From a virus: a DNA stretch of 58,183 nt. Position numbers and translations under genes: made by a program. The notes below the pieces were generated by a model. That model was not told where the DNA came from. It saw only the letters and a list, made by a program, of their open reading frames with translations, and did not search any database. Positions 45,088-54,797 of this stretch are shown piece after piece. The stretch's first letter is position 1; every line of letters starts with the position of its first letter. The stretch lies in IMG/VR virus record IMGVR_UViG_3300033553_000795, positions 1-58,183 of that record. One strand, 5' to 3'.

Positions 45088-45526
45088 TTATTTATCGGCA
45101 TCCGGCTTGATTATGCAACGCCTGGTTGATGAGCAGGTGGCTGATGATAAAAAAGTGCGTCCGGCGCCCTCGGCTGCATGGGCGATTGCGAACGCGTTGG
45201 ATGCGTCGGTTAACGTTATTTTCTACGACGATTTACCGGATGAAAGTACCGGAGGCTCATCCCAGCGCGGTAAGGTGCAGAGTAGCCAGCAGCTGTGGTT
45301 GGTCATCGTCTCGGCACGGAATGTTGCCGATGCCGGGGTGCGATCCAGCCTGGATGCGGGCATTATTTTTTTGAATACCTTAGTCGCTTTGCAAGGTTAC
45401 CGGCTGTCGGCGGAGCATGGCGAACTGCAGCGTAAGCGCTTGCCGTACCGCGCCATTTACGATAACGGGTTTGCCCATCTGCCCGCGTTATTTTCCACAA
45501 AAGTCATCACTACCGGCAGCGCCTAG
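45080..45526 (+). CDS. gp37-like tail terminator, element A
   Basis: 148 aa, GTG start overlapping the leader frame. The Gp37-type pattern includes IMQRLVDEQV at the N-terminus, SSQQLWLVIVSARNVADAGV in the middle and LDAGIIFLNTLVALQGYRL near the end. It should cap the non-contractile tail and join it to the head. It differs from the element B protein at 25410-25958, in keeping with another tail type. Confidence 0.75.
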   Translation: MLSYLSASGLIMQRLVDEQVADDKKVRPAPSAAWAIANALDASVNVIFYDDLPDESTGGSSQRGKVQSSQQLWLVIVSARNVADAGVRSSLDAGIIFLNTLVALQGYRLSAEHGELQRKRLPYRAIYDNGFAHLPALFSTKVITTGSA

Positions 45527-45570
45527 CGCCGGTGAATTATTTACCTCCATTAATCGATAGGAGTCGCCCC

Positions 45571-45726
45571 ATGGCCGATTTACCCAAGAAAGCCAACAAG
45601 CCTAAACGTTGCCGGGCAGTGTTGAAAAAAGCCCACACCCACGCCGGTACCCAATACCCGCCCGGCGCTGAAATCGAAATCACCGAAACCCAAGCCAAAG
45701 TCTTAACCGACCAAGGCGTTATTTAA
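45571..45726 (+). CDS. Small protein upstream of the tail tube gene
   Basis: 51 aa from ATG 45571, beginning MADLPKKANKPKRCRAVLKK. The segment GTQYPPGAEIEITETQAKVL then TDQGVI resembles the 48-aa protein of element B (G..I.L...QA.YL...G.I). It stands at the same place relative to the tube gene. Function unknown. Confidence 0.68.
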   Translation: MADLPKKANKPKRCRAVLKKAHTHAGTQYPPGAEIEITETQAKVLTDQGVI

Positions 45727-45743
45727 TTTAAAGAGGAACGAAC

Positions 45744-46487
45744 ATGGCAGGTTTTTTAGGCTCAGGCCGCATTTATGTAGATCGCAAAGTCGCTGGGGTT
45801 TTCCAGGGATATAAATATATCGGTAACGCGACTAAGTTCGAGATCAAGGAGAACTCGGAAAAAAAGGAGCGTATATCAAAAGACCGGGCCAACTACGGCT
45901 CGGCGCTGAATACGGTGTTTATCAAGAAGCCCGCCGAGGTCAATATCGCGTTGGACGACCTGGACAAGGACAGTCTGGCGCTGGTGTTTTTGGGCAATAC
46001 CTCGGCGGTTTCGGTCACCGGCGCAACCGTCACTGACGAAGTCGCGACAGGTTTTAAGGGTCTGATTTTAAAAACCGCCCAGCGCAAAATCAGCGCAGTC
46101 GTTATCACCGACTCGACCGCCGTGACCACCTTCGCGCTCGGTACCGATTACGAAATCACCGACGCCAGTCTGGGATTAATCAAGGTCTTGGCCGCTGGTA
46201 CCATTACTGACGGTCAGTCGCTGAAGATCGACTACACCTACGCCTCCATGACCAGCAACAAGGTGGCGGGCGGCACCAATTCCAACATCATCGTGCGCAT
46301 ATTGTTTGATGGCATCAATCAGGCCGACCAAAGCAAAGCCGTGGTTAACGTGTTCGAGGGGGTGTTGTCGCCCACGTCCGGGGTCGATTTCCTGGCCGAT
46401 GATTTTACCTCGATGGAGCTGGCAGGCATTGCCAATGTGCCTGCGGGCGAAACGGCAGCCTACGAAGTCGAACTGGACGTGGTCTAA
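45744..46487 (+). CDS. Major tail tube protein of a non-contractile tail
   Basis: 247 aa. It begins MAGFLGSGRIYVDRKVAGVF. The IGNATKFEIKENSEKKERIS segment, an inserted Ig-like part (ATTFALGTDYEITDASLG-type) and a C-terminal VFEGVLSPTSGVDFLADDFTSMEL are typical of siphophage tube proteins of B3-like transposable phages. No sheath gene accompanies it, so the tail is non-contractile. Confidence 0.82.
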   Translation: MAGFLGSGRIYVDRKVAGVFQGYKYIGNATKFEIKENSEKKERISKDRANYGSALNTVFIKKPAEVNIALDDLDKDSLALVFLGNTSAVSVTGATVTDEVATGFKGLILKTAQRKISAVVITDSTAVTTFALGTDYEITDASLGLIKVLAAGTITDGQSLKIDYTYASMTSNKVAGGTNSNIIVRILFDGINQADQSKAVVNVFEGVLSPTSGVDFLADDFTSMELAGIANVPAGETAAYEVELDVV

Positions 46488-46490
46488 CCG

Positions 46491-46927
46491 ATGCGGCTGC
46501 AGCAATCGGTTAGGCTCGATGAATTGCGCACGGTAACCGTGCGCGAGTTGCGGGTGCGTGACGCCCGCAAGTTGTTGTCACAGGCGAAAAGCCTGGATCA
46601 GGTCGATATGCAGACGCTGATGGTCGAGCGCTTTGACGAGCTGGTCGTGCTGCTCGGCGACGGCATTGCCATGCCGGACGGCGAGACGCTGGAGGACCTG
46701 ACGTTCAGCGAGGTCGCTTTAGTCAAAGCCGCGTTGCTGGAGGTCAACGCGGCTTTTTTAGACCTGATGTGGATGGCGCCGGAAAAAGCGCCAAACCCGC
46801 AGCCAACAGTTTAGCTAACTTCGACCGCGCCTGTATTGCCCTGATTGAACGCGGGCATTCAGGCGTTTTCGAGTATGGCTGGACTTTCTTTATCGCCGCG
46901 TTGACCTATTCACCCGAGAAATCATAA
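46491..46927 (+). CDS. Tail assembly chaperones with -1 frameshift (G/GT type)
   Basis: The zero frame gives 107 aa ending at 46814. An open -1 frame starting within GGAAAAAGC (46781-46789) would extend the first 99 residues by 46 codons (SAKPAANSLANFDRACIALI ... GVFEYGWTFFIAALTYSP) to the stop at 46925-46927, giving 145 aa. Upstream of the tape measure this is the place of lambda G/GT. The slip site is A-rich but not a textbook heptamer. Confidence 0.78.
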
Positions 46928-46930
46928 GCC

Positions 46931-49900
46931 ATGTCCGGAAACAATAATCTAGCAATGCGCATCATCCTCCGCCTGCAGGATGATGCCAGTCGCGGCCTCG
47001 ATACGGCCCGGGGCCATGTGCGCGGCATTGGCCAGGAAGTTGATCGCGTTAAACAGCTGATGGTCGGCTTTTTCAGCTTTGTGGCGATTAAAGCCGGTAT
47101 CGAGCAGGTAATAAAATTAAGCGATAAGTTTGCCAGCCTATCGGCTCGGATAAAGCTGTCAACGACATCTCAAGGCGAATATAACGCCGCGCAAGAGCAA
47201 TTATTTGCTATCGCTCAGCGTAGTCGCACGTCGCTGGAGTCGGTCATCGGCCTCTATGCCAAGGTTCAAATCGGCATTCGCAGCCTGGGCGGCACCCAGC
47301 AACAAGCCTTCGTCACCACCGAGGCGGTCACGCAGGCATTCAAGATTTCCGGCGCATCGGCCAGCGAATCGGCAGGCGGCATTCAACAGCTGACGCAATC
47401 GATGTCCAGTGGCGTGTTGCGCGGCGAAGAATTCAACTCAGTGATGGAGAACGGCTCTCGAGTCGCGCAAGCGCTGGCCGACGGCCTGAATGTCCCGATC
47501 GGCAAGTTGCGCGGCATGGCCGAGGCCGGTGAACTGACCTCAACGCGGGTGATTAACGCGCTGCTCTCGCAAAAAGACGTGTTGGCAGCCGAGTATGCCC
47601 AGCTGCCGGTCACCGTATCCGGCGCGTTCCAGAAGCTGGAAAACCAGTTTTTAAAGTATATCGGCACCTCAAAAAACGCCAGCGAGGCGACGCGCAGCAT
47701 TGCCGACAGCATTGAATTTATTACCGGCCATCTGAATGACTTGGTCAGTCTGGCGGTCACCGGCGGCAAAGTGTTGCTGGCGATGTTCGCGGCCAGCAAG
47801 ATCAACGCGCTGCTACGCTATAACCAAGGCCTTATCGCTTCAGCCGCCGCCGCCCGAGCCGATGCGACCGCCGCCGAACTGAACCGGATTCAAACAATTG
47901 CGCTGCTCGAAGCCAAGGCCGCCGCTGCCCGAGCCGGGGTGACGGCGCAGCGGGCGATGGTTGAAGAAGCCCGTCTGGGCGTGGCCCTGGCCGCCACCAC
48001 CCACGAACGCTCGCTGGCAACCGCACGACTGACCGCCGAACTGAACCGGCTGGGTGTCGCACAAGGCCGCGCCAGCGCGGCGACGGCAAATCTGGCGGCC
48101 GCTCAGGACGTAGCCGCGGTCAGCACCACACGCCTGAGCCGGGCCTTTGCCGCGTTGGGCGGTTTGAGCGGCATGGTTAACGGCGTGTTCGGAGCCTGGA
48201 TAGCCTGGGACATCGGCACCACCATCGGCAACTGGGGCTTGCAGTTCGCCTGGGTGCAAAAGGTCGGGGCCAATATCGCGCAAATGACCGCCAAATTTGT
48301 CGCGTTCGGTGCCTTTATGACCACGCCGTTATCGCTGGCCAGCTGGCAGGCGTTCGCAGCAGAACTGGACAATATCGACGTCCATTTTGACGGCGTGCGG
48401 GCCAGCATCGGCAAGACCACTCAAGCCCATGCTGACGGCTCGTCCAGTATGGCGCAGACCGAAGCGGAAAAAAGCGCACTGATTGAAGCCGAAGCGCTGA
48501 AGCAGCAGACCGCGTTTGCCAGCGTACGAACAGCCGCCAAAGCCCTGTCCGACAGCATCAGCGCCGAAGCCAAGGCGCAAACGGCGGCGATTGAGCAGGC
48601 CTTGATCGAGCGCCTGGGGCTGATCGATGCGATGGACATCAGCGAAGCGGCAAAAGATAGCTTGCGGGTCACGGCGAAACTGGCGGCGTCAACCGCCGAA
48701 GTGACGCTGCAGCAAAACACCGCAGAGCAAAAACTGGCGGTTATCGACCAGGAATATGCCGCCGAATTGACATTGGCGGCAACCAACGCCCAGCGCAGCG
48801 GCGAGATAGAAAGCCAAAAGCGGCAGGATAAATTGGCGGTTTATACCGGCCTGGCCGACTATTATCAGGGCGAGGTCAACCGGCTGTCCGGCGTTTATGC
48901 CAGCGAGTTGCAACGGGCGCAGCAAGCCAAGCAGCAACTGCAAAATCTGAATCAGAGCCACGAACAGGCGCTGTTCAACATCAAATTAATGGGCATGGGC
49001 GAGCGCGAAAAAATTGATGCGCAAGAGTCCTTATTTAATGACAAGCTCAGACAGATCAAAACGGAACGCGCCAAGGGCGAACAGGCCGACCAGGGCAAAA
49101 TAAACGCCTTGCTGGGCGATGCGCGCGGCTTGCATGACCAGATCACCCGCGCTGCCGGTACCGGTTCCTCGGCGCTGTCCAAAGCTAAAAGCCGCGAAAA
49201 CATTTTGTGGGCGCAGGAAAAAACCACGCTCGAAGCCAATGCAGCGGCGCACGAAAGCAATGCCGACCGCGCTAAAATCGCGCGTAACGGCGTCAATAAG
49301 AAGTTGCAGGCCACGCAAGCGACTATCAAAGACATGACCGACAAGCTCAATGCCGAGTATGCGCTGAAAATCGGCATCGATACCGCCAGTCTGAGTGCCG
49401 CGCAATCCCTGATTGCTAGGCTGGTTGCGCCGGAAACCAAAACCATTTACATCAACACCGTCGAAACCGGCAGCGCGGCCGCGCAAGCCACCGGCGGCCC
49501 GGCCGGACAACCCACAGGCCAACCGTGGCGCTTTAACCTTGGCGGTTTTTTGCCCAGAACCGGCAAACTGCCGGGCTTCGGCGGCGGCGACAAAATCAAA
49601 GCGCTGCTGGAATCCGGGGAATTTATCGTCCGCAAAGAGGCGGTTAAAAAATTAGGTATGCCGTTTATGCACCTGGTCAATGACGGACAACAACCGGTCG
49701 GCGAGGTGATCCGTCGGGCCACCGGCGGCCCTGTGGATGCGGACAAAATCAGGCGCGACAGTGCGGCGGCGAAAAAAGTCAATTATGCTGATGTGGCGAA
49801 TCATTTATTCAGCATCACTCAGGGCATTGGCAACATGAGCTCGCGCGACGTTAGCAACCGGGGGGTCTACTCGGGAACGGCTGATCGAGTTGATCAAACT

Positions 49901-50452
49901 ATATGGACAGCATTGATGGCGCAATTGACGGCATTTTTGAGTGATAGCGGCCTTCCTCATCTAAAAGGCCGGGCGGAAAGTTTGATGCAAGGCACCTTGC
50001 TGGATGCCCAAGGCGGCGATTTCAACGCTGCCATGACACACGCCAAGGAGAAGATTCGTTTGCTGGTTGAAGACCAGCAAATTGCCGACATGAAGGCGCA
50101 AGAAAAAGCCGACATAAAGGCGCAAGAAAAAGCCGCCAGGAAGGCGCAAGCGGTTAATGGCGGGCAAGTGCAGGCCACGCTGACATCAGACAACCGCCCG
50201 GCAGGGCAAGGGCTGACATCCGCGCTCGCAATATCCCAGCTGTCGCAAGCTAAAACACTATCCCTGCCGCAGCCGGTGTTGCCCGCTAAAACCACTGGCG
50301 GCACCGCGCAGGCACAAGCTCAAGGCTCGTCTAATACCATGAAAGTGCAGTTTGTCTCGCCGAGTGGCAGCCAGTCAGCGGGGCACTTTACCCCCGGCGA
50401 CGCCACGGCCATTTTGCAAATTTTGAAAGATTCGGGAGCGAGGACAGTATGA
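46931..50452 (+). CDS. Tape measure protein of the non-contractile tail
   Basis: 1173 aa. The N-terminal tape-measure domain (residues 60-220) shows KFASLSARIKLSTTSQGEYN, VTEAVTQAFKISGASASESA-type and FNSVMENGSRVAQALADGLN. Long coiled coils follow, with hydrophobic spans near 410-460 and a C-terminal GFLPRTGKLPGFGGGDKIKALLESGEF motif common at tape measure ends. At 1.5 angstrom per residue it predicts a tail near 175 nm. Confidence 0.92.
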   Translation: MSGNNNLAMRIILRLQDDASRGLDTARGHVRGIGQEVDRVKQLMVGFFSFVAIKAGIEQVIKLSDKFASLSARIKLSTTSQGEYNAAQEQLFAIAQRSRTSLESVIGLYAKVQIGIRSLGGTQQQAFVTTEAVTQAFKISGASASESAGGIQQLTQSMSSGVLRGEEFNSVMENGSRVAQALADGLNVPIGKLRGMAEAGELTSTRVINALLSQKDVLAAEYAQLPVTVSGAFQKLENQFLKYIGTSKNASEATRSIADSIEFITGHLNDLVSLAVTGGKVLLAMFAASKINALLRYNQGLIASAAAARADATAAELNRIQTIALLEAKAAAARAGVTAQRAMVEEARLGVALAATTHERSLATARLTAELNRLGVAQGRASAATANLAAAQDVAAVSTTRLSRAFAALGGLSGMVNGVFGAWIAWDIGTTIGNWGLQFAWVQKVGANIAQMTAKFVAFGAFMTTPLSLASWQAFAAELDNIDVHFDGVRASIGKTTQAHADGSSSMAQTEAEKSALIEAEALKQQTAFASVRTAAKALSDSISAEAKAQTAAIEQALIERLGLIDAMDISEAAKDSLRVTAKLAASTAEVTLQQNTAEQKLAVIDQEYAAELTLAATNAQRSGEIESQKRQDKLAVYTGLADYYQGEVNRLSGVYASELQRAQQAKQQLQNLNQSHEQALFNIKLMGMGEREKIDAQESLFNDKLRQIKTERAKGEQADQGKINALLGDARGLHDQITRAAGTGSSALSKAKSRENILWAQEKTTLEANAAAHESNADRAKIARNGVNKKLQATQATIKDMTDKLNAEYALKIGIDTASLSAAQSLIARLVAPETKTIYINTVETGSAAAQATGGPAGQPTGQPWRFNLGGFLPRTGKLPGFGGGDKIKALLESGEFIVRKEAVKKLGMPFMHLVNDGQQPVGEVIRRATGGPVDADKIRRDSAAAKKVNYADVANHLFSITQGIGNMSSRDVSNRGVYSGTADRVDQTIWTALMAQLTAFLSDSGLPHLKGRAESLMQGTLLDAQGGDFNAAMTHAKEKIRLLVEDQQIADMKAQEKADIKAQEKAARKAQAVNGGQVQATLTSDNRPAGQGLTSALAISQLSQAKTLSLPQPVLPAKTTGGTAQAQAQGSSNTMKVQFVSPSGSQSAGHFTPGDATAILQILKDSGARTV

Positions 50453-50829
50453 GCATAACCCTGGACGGCATCGCGCTGCCGGAAGACCTGATTTGGACTG
50501 ACGAATTCGACTGGTCGCCACGCCAGCAAAAACAAAGCTACACGCTCACCGGCGCGTTGGTGGTTGAGCTGGGCATCAAGCAAAAAGGCCGGTCAATGAC
50601 CTTAGTGGGCGGCGAGCAGGCGGCCTGGATTGAACGCAGTGTGTTGCTGTCGCTGTATGCCAAGTTGGACAGTGCCAGCGTGATGACCTTAACGCTCAAT
50701 GATGCGCGGGTGTTCAGCGTGGTGTTTAGCGCCGACTCGCGACCGATTGATGCCGCACTGATTATCGATTATTCCACACCCGCCAGCACCGACTGGTATT
50801 CGTTAACGCTTAAATTACTGCAGGTTTAA
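50449..50829 (+). CDS. Minor tail protein downstream of tape measure
   Basis: 126 aa, overlapping the tape measure stop by 4 bp. It has a beta-rich pattern (LPEDLIWTDEFDWSPRQQKQ, SYTLTGALVVELGIKQKGRS, WYSLTLKLLQV). Similar small beta proteins follow the tape measure in B3-like phages. A distal-tail role is inferred from position only. Confidence 0.7.
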   Translation: MSITLDGIALPEDLIWTDEFDWSPRQQKQSYTLTGALVVELGIKQKGRSMTLVGGEQAAWIERSVLLSLYAKLDSASVMTLTLNDARVFSVVFSADSRPIDAALIIDYSTPASTDWYSLTLKLLQV

Positions 50830-50831
50830 CC

Positions 50832-53800
50832 ATGGCCATCCTTTCAGGCGACATAAAACTACTCAAATCGGATACCATGTCCGACGTGCCCGAAGGCGGT
50901 GGCGCGATTACCGGCGAATTGATTTTAAGCGGCGAAAGCAACAATATTTTCGACGACATCAGCACCTTGGACAGGGTCTACGGCGCTGTGCATATGCGCA
51001 AAGTGTTCCCTGCGGTACAAACCCAAAACACCGATCGTTATTTTGGTTCTCATGTCATCATCAGCAAATTGCCGGGCGACGGCAAGATCGGCGTCAATCT
51101 GTTCAATACCGGCGATTATTTCGACCGGCGACCCGCAGCAAAAAGCCGGGTGGAGAATTACCGGGCCAGGGGGCCTGTTTACGCCGGGTTTTTATGGGCG
51201 ACACAGTACATGGGCAGCCGCGCCGTTACCGTTTTTCAAGGCGAGTCGGCAAAAATTCCCGGCATTGGCGATGTGCTGGAGCTGGTATCGGCTACCGCCT
51301 CGCAAGCGATCAAGATCACCCGGCTCGACGCATCGATGCAGACCTTTACTGACGACCGGGGCGCTTACATTCGCCGGATTCTTGAAATCGAAATATCCGA
51401 TGTGCTGACCGCTGATTTTGTCGGGGTGCAGATGAGCCGGTATGACGCTTTTAATCCGGCGCCTGCTGCTGTCATTCATAAAACCGTAGTCGCCAATGCA
51501 GCAAGGTACTACAGTGCCAGGCCGCTGGCGATTCCGGCCGTCTTGGGCGCATTGACTGTTAAAACCGATTCCGTTTACAGTCAGGTGGTACCGAGTTCGC
51601 AGTCCGAATTGGCCTTGGTCGATGTCACCGCAGGCAGTAACGCCGTGCCGGTGATCGAGTCGGGGCCGGATGTGACCCTGAGTTTGGGCAGCGTATCCGG
51701 CGCGATTTATAACCGATATTTGGGCGGCCCTATCACGCCAGGGTCGTTGACCGTTGATTTTTCGGGGTTTGGTTTCTTGTGTACCGATGTGGCCGGTACC
51801 CTGACCCGTACCAGTGACGGCGTGGCGTACGGTACGGTGATTTATGCGACCGGCGAGCTGCGCTTTAATACACCGGCCTCTTTTACCGGCACAGGAGGCG
51901 CGCTTATCGCCACCTTCAAACCCGCCGCCGCCCCGATCCGCGTTGCCGACACCACCTCGATACGGGTCACCGCCGCCAACCGGGGCTATGTGTGGACGAT
52001 CAATCTCAACCCGCCGCCGCAACCGGGCGCATTGTCGGTCAGCTACCGGGCGTTAAATTCCTGGTACGAGCTGCGCGACAATGTCAACGGCGGCCTGCAG
52101 GCTGAAGAGCAGGGCATCGGCTCAGGGTCTGTCAATTACGCGACCGGCTCGGTGACCTTGACCACCGCCGCCTTGCCGGATGCCGACAGCGACATCATTT
52201 ATGCCTGGGGCCAGCCTGTCGATATTTTTAACCGCTCAGGCCTCGCGCCGGGAAAATTCAAGATCACGCACCCGCTGGCGAACGCTGCTTTTGATGCGTC
52301 CACCTTGACCATCAGTTGGAACGACGGCGCAGAACGCACCGCCACGGCCAACGCCGCCGGGGTCATTTCCGGCTATGCGACCGGACAGCTCAATCTGACC
52401 ACGGGCCTGGTTGAGTTCACGCCGACGACAGTGCCGCTGGGCGGGACCGAGTTCACTTTTTCCTATAGCTACGGACCCGCGATCAGCAAAACGCTGACCG
52501 CGTTTAATGTGGTCGGCAACGACGTGACCCTGGATGTGGGCGATACCAACCTTATCCCCGGATCGCTAAAAGTGAGCTGGGATGCGCCGTGGGCCGCCGA
52601 TCCGCTATACACCGTGCCGGTCGCCGCCGGTACAGTGCCGCAGCAGGATACCGATAACGCCGCAGGCGCTTTAGTCGGCGGGCGCTCGTCAACAATCGAT
52701 TACGCCGCCGGAACGCTGACCTTTGACGCGACAATTACTACATTATATAAAGCCGCCAATTTTTGGAAGTCATTACACACGCCCTCTTTCGGCGGCATGG
52801 CGGGCGGAATGTATAACACCATCACCGGCTACAGCAACACCAGCGTACAGACCACCATCCCGGCCGCCTTTACTGTGACGTACCGCACCGCCGCAGCAGG
52901 GTCGGCGGCCAGCGAAACGCTAAATTTTACCCAGATAGAGATCGATTTAACGCCCGGTTACGCCGAGACCATTGTTCCGGGTTCGGCAAGGTTTACCCTC
53001 GGCGGCCGCAACTATGTGGACCGCCTTGGGCAGCTTTATTATGCCATTGATAGTGTGACCGGCGCCGGCACCTACGCCGGCACCATCGACTACACATCAG
53101 GACAGTGCGTGCTCAGCAACTGGGCCACCGGCGGCGTCGGCACGGTTGGCCTGGTGTCCCTGGCGACGACCATGAATTTTGCGCCGATCGAGTTTGCGGT
53201 CGGGCGTACTCCGGCCGCACCGATCAAACCCGGGGTGTTTCAGGTCCGGGCTGTACCGGCCGACGGCGGCGGCCAGATCACGGCCACGGCCGACAATATC
53301 GGCCGTTTCCTGACGGCCGACATGGACGGCTTCATCGAGTACGAAACCGGGGTCTGGCGGGTACGCTTCGGTCAACGGGTGACCGCGGCAGGCAACGAGG
53401 CCGAGCCGTGGTACGACCCTGCCGAAGTTGTCGAGGGGCAAATCTTCAAGCCGCGTTATGTGCTGGCCGACACCATTTTTTACAATACCGTCGCCTATAC
53501 TTATCTGCCGCTATCTGCGGCCATTCTAGGACTTGATCCGGTGCGCCTGCCGTCCGACGGTCGGGTGCCGGTGTATGCGCCCGGCGATGTGGTGGTGGTG
53601 CTCAACGACCAAACCAGCGTGGGCACCTTTACCAGTGGAGGTACCTTGGACTTAGGCCGGGTTAGGTTGGCTAAGTTGACTGTCCGTGATGCAGCCGGTA
53701 ACGCGTTGCCCTCGGATAAATACAGCGCCGATCTGGATACCGGCATCATTACCTGGGGCGATTTAAACGGTATCAGCCAGCCGATCAGCATTGTTGACCG

Positions 53801-54374
53801 CATCGAAGACATGGCGGTGTTATCCGATGTGCAAATCAACGGCCAGCTGTCGCTGTCGCAACCCTTGACCCATGCCTACCCTGTTGCAGGAACGCTGGTA
53901 TCGAATGCCATTGTCTACGGCACGATTTACGCCCGAACCTCGGTACCCTTCGACCAGCAGACCTGGACGAACGTCTGGTCTGACACGCCTATAGGCAACA
54001 CAGTGGCCGCGCAGTACAACAACACCCAGTACCCGATTGTGGTTAACAACGCCAGCTGCATCGCTGAAAGCTGGATTTGTCAGTTCACCAGCTCGACAGC
54101 ATTCAACGTCATCGGCAAGAACATTGGCCAGATTGTGACCGGCGCTTCAACGTCCACAGTGACGGCCCCCATTAACCCCAACACCGGCGAGCCGTATTTC
54201 ACCATTCCCGCCGCAGGCTGGGGCGGCGGTTGGTCATCGGGCAACGTGCTGCGCTTCAACACCTTTGCCGCCAATGTGCCTGTGTGGGTCATTCAGGCGA
54301 TTGCTCAAGGCGAAGCCACCGACGACGATTACACGCTGGCCTTGGAACTTCGCGGTGATATTGACCAACCTTAA
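50832..54374 (+). CDS. Large tail-tip protein with repeated beta modules
   Basis: 1180 aa. The N-terminal 220 residues look like a distinct domain (FGSHVIISKLPGDGKIGVNL, ISDVLTADFVGVQMSRYDAF). From about residue 290 onward, modules of 70-110 residues recur with the form PGSL.V......G.I.YATG.L.F (for example PGSLTVDFSG, PGALSVSYRA, PGSLKVSWDA, PGSARFTLGG, PGVFQVRAVP). A tip or fibre-like role is likely. Giant proteins at this place occur in D3112/B3-type phages. Confidence 0.75.
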   Translation: MAILSGDIKLLKSDTMSDVPEGGGAITGELILSGESNNIFDDISTLDRVYGAVHMRKVFPAVQTQNTDRYFGSHVIISKLPGDGKIGVNLFNTGDYFDRRPAAKSRVENYRARGPVYAGFLWATQYMGSRAVTVFQGESAKIPGIGDVLELVSATASQAIKITRLDASMQTFTDDRGAYIRRILEIEISDVLTADFVGVQMSRYDAFNPAPAAVIHKTVVANAARYYSARPLAIPAVLGALTVKTDSVYSQVVPSSQSELALVDVTAGSNAVPVIESGPDVTLSLGSVSGAIYNRYLGGPITPGSLTVDFSGFGFLCTDVAGTLTRTSDGVAYGTVIYATGELRFNTPASFTGTGGALIATFKPAAAPIRVADTTSIRVTAANRGYVWTINLNPPPQPGALSVSYRALNSWYELRDNVNGGLQAEEQGIGSGSVNYATGSVTLTTAALPDADSDIIYAWGQPVDIFNRSGLAPGKFKITHPLANAAFDASTLTISWNDGAERTATANAAGVISGYATGQLNLTTGLVEFTPTTVPLGGTEFTFSYSYGPAISKTLTAFNVVGNDVTLDVGDTNLIPGSLKVSWDAPWAADPLYTVPVAAGTVPQQDTDNAAGALVGGRSSTIDYAAGTLTFDATITTLYKAANFWKSLHTPSFGGMAGGMYNTITGYSNTSVQTTIPAAFTVTYRTAAAGSAASETLNFTQIEIDLTPGYAETIVPGSARFTLGGRNYVDRLGQLYYAIDSVTGAGTYAGTIDYTSGQCVLSNWATGGVGTVGLVSLATTMNFAPIEFAVGRTPAAPIKPGVFQVRAVPADGGGQITATADNIGRFLTADMDGFIEYETGVWRVRFGQRVTAAGNEAEPWYDPAEVVEGQIFKPRYVLADTIFYNTVAYTYLPLSAAILGLDPVRLPSDGRVPVYAPGDVVVVLNDQTSVGTFTSGGTLDLGRVRLAKLTVRDAAGNALPSDKYSADLDTGIITWGDLNGISQPISIVDRIEDMAVLSDVQINGQLSLSQPLTHAYPVAGTLVSNAIVYGTIYARTSVPFDQQTWTNVWSDTPIGNTVAAQYNNTQYPIVVNNASCIAESWICQFTSSTAFNVIGKNIGQIVTGASTSTVTAPINPNTGEPYFTIPAAGWGGGWSSGNVLRFNTFAANVPVWVIQAIAQGEATDDDYTLALELRGDIDQP

Positions 54375-54386
54375 ACGAGAAACAAC

Positions 54387-54797
54387 ATGAGCTTATCTTT
54401 TGCAACAACCCTACGATCCGTCCGTGCTACCGCTATCCGTGACGCGCTGGACGCTGCCGCGACACCGGGCAAGTTTTTATTGTACGACGGCACCCAACCG
54501 GCGACTGGTGCGGCGATTACCACAGAAACGCTGATCGGAACCTGCGTATTGTCCAAACCGTGCGGCACGGTGACTGACGGCGTGTTGTCCTTTGCCGCCA
54601 TTGCTGATGACCCGGTTGCCGATGCGACCGGCACGATTGGTTGGGCAAGAGCGGTTGACGGTGATGACGTGTTCGTTATGGATATGAGCTGTGGCGTCAC
54701 CGGCGGCACGGAAGTGTTGCTGTTTAACACCCTGTCGGCGCAGGCTGGCGGGGTGATTCAGATTTTAGGCGGATCAATTGCTGAGGGGAATGCGTAA
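54387..54797 (+). CDS. Small tail-tip protein
   Basis: 136 aa, beginning MSLSFATTLRSVRATAIRDA. Helix at the start, then beta strands (GKFLLYDGTQPATGAAITTE, LLFNTLSAQAGGVIQILGGS). It overlaps the next start by 1 bp. Role unknown beyond a tail-tip location. Confidence 0.7.
   Translation: MSLSFATTLRSVRATAIRDALDAAATPGKFLLYDGTQPATGAAITTETLIGTCVLSKPCGTVTDGVLSFAAIADDPVADATGTIGWARAVDGDDVFVMDMSCGVTGGTEVLLFNTLSAQAGGVIQILGGSIAEGNA

Noticed and set aside
51192-52022. 276-codon minus-strand frame
   Set aside because: Opposite the large tip protein gene, arginine/glycine-rich shadow without domain signal.
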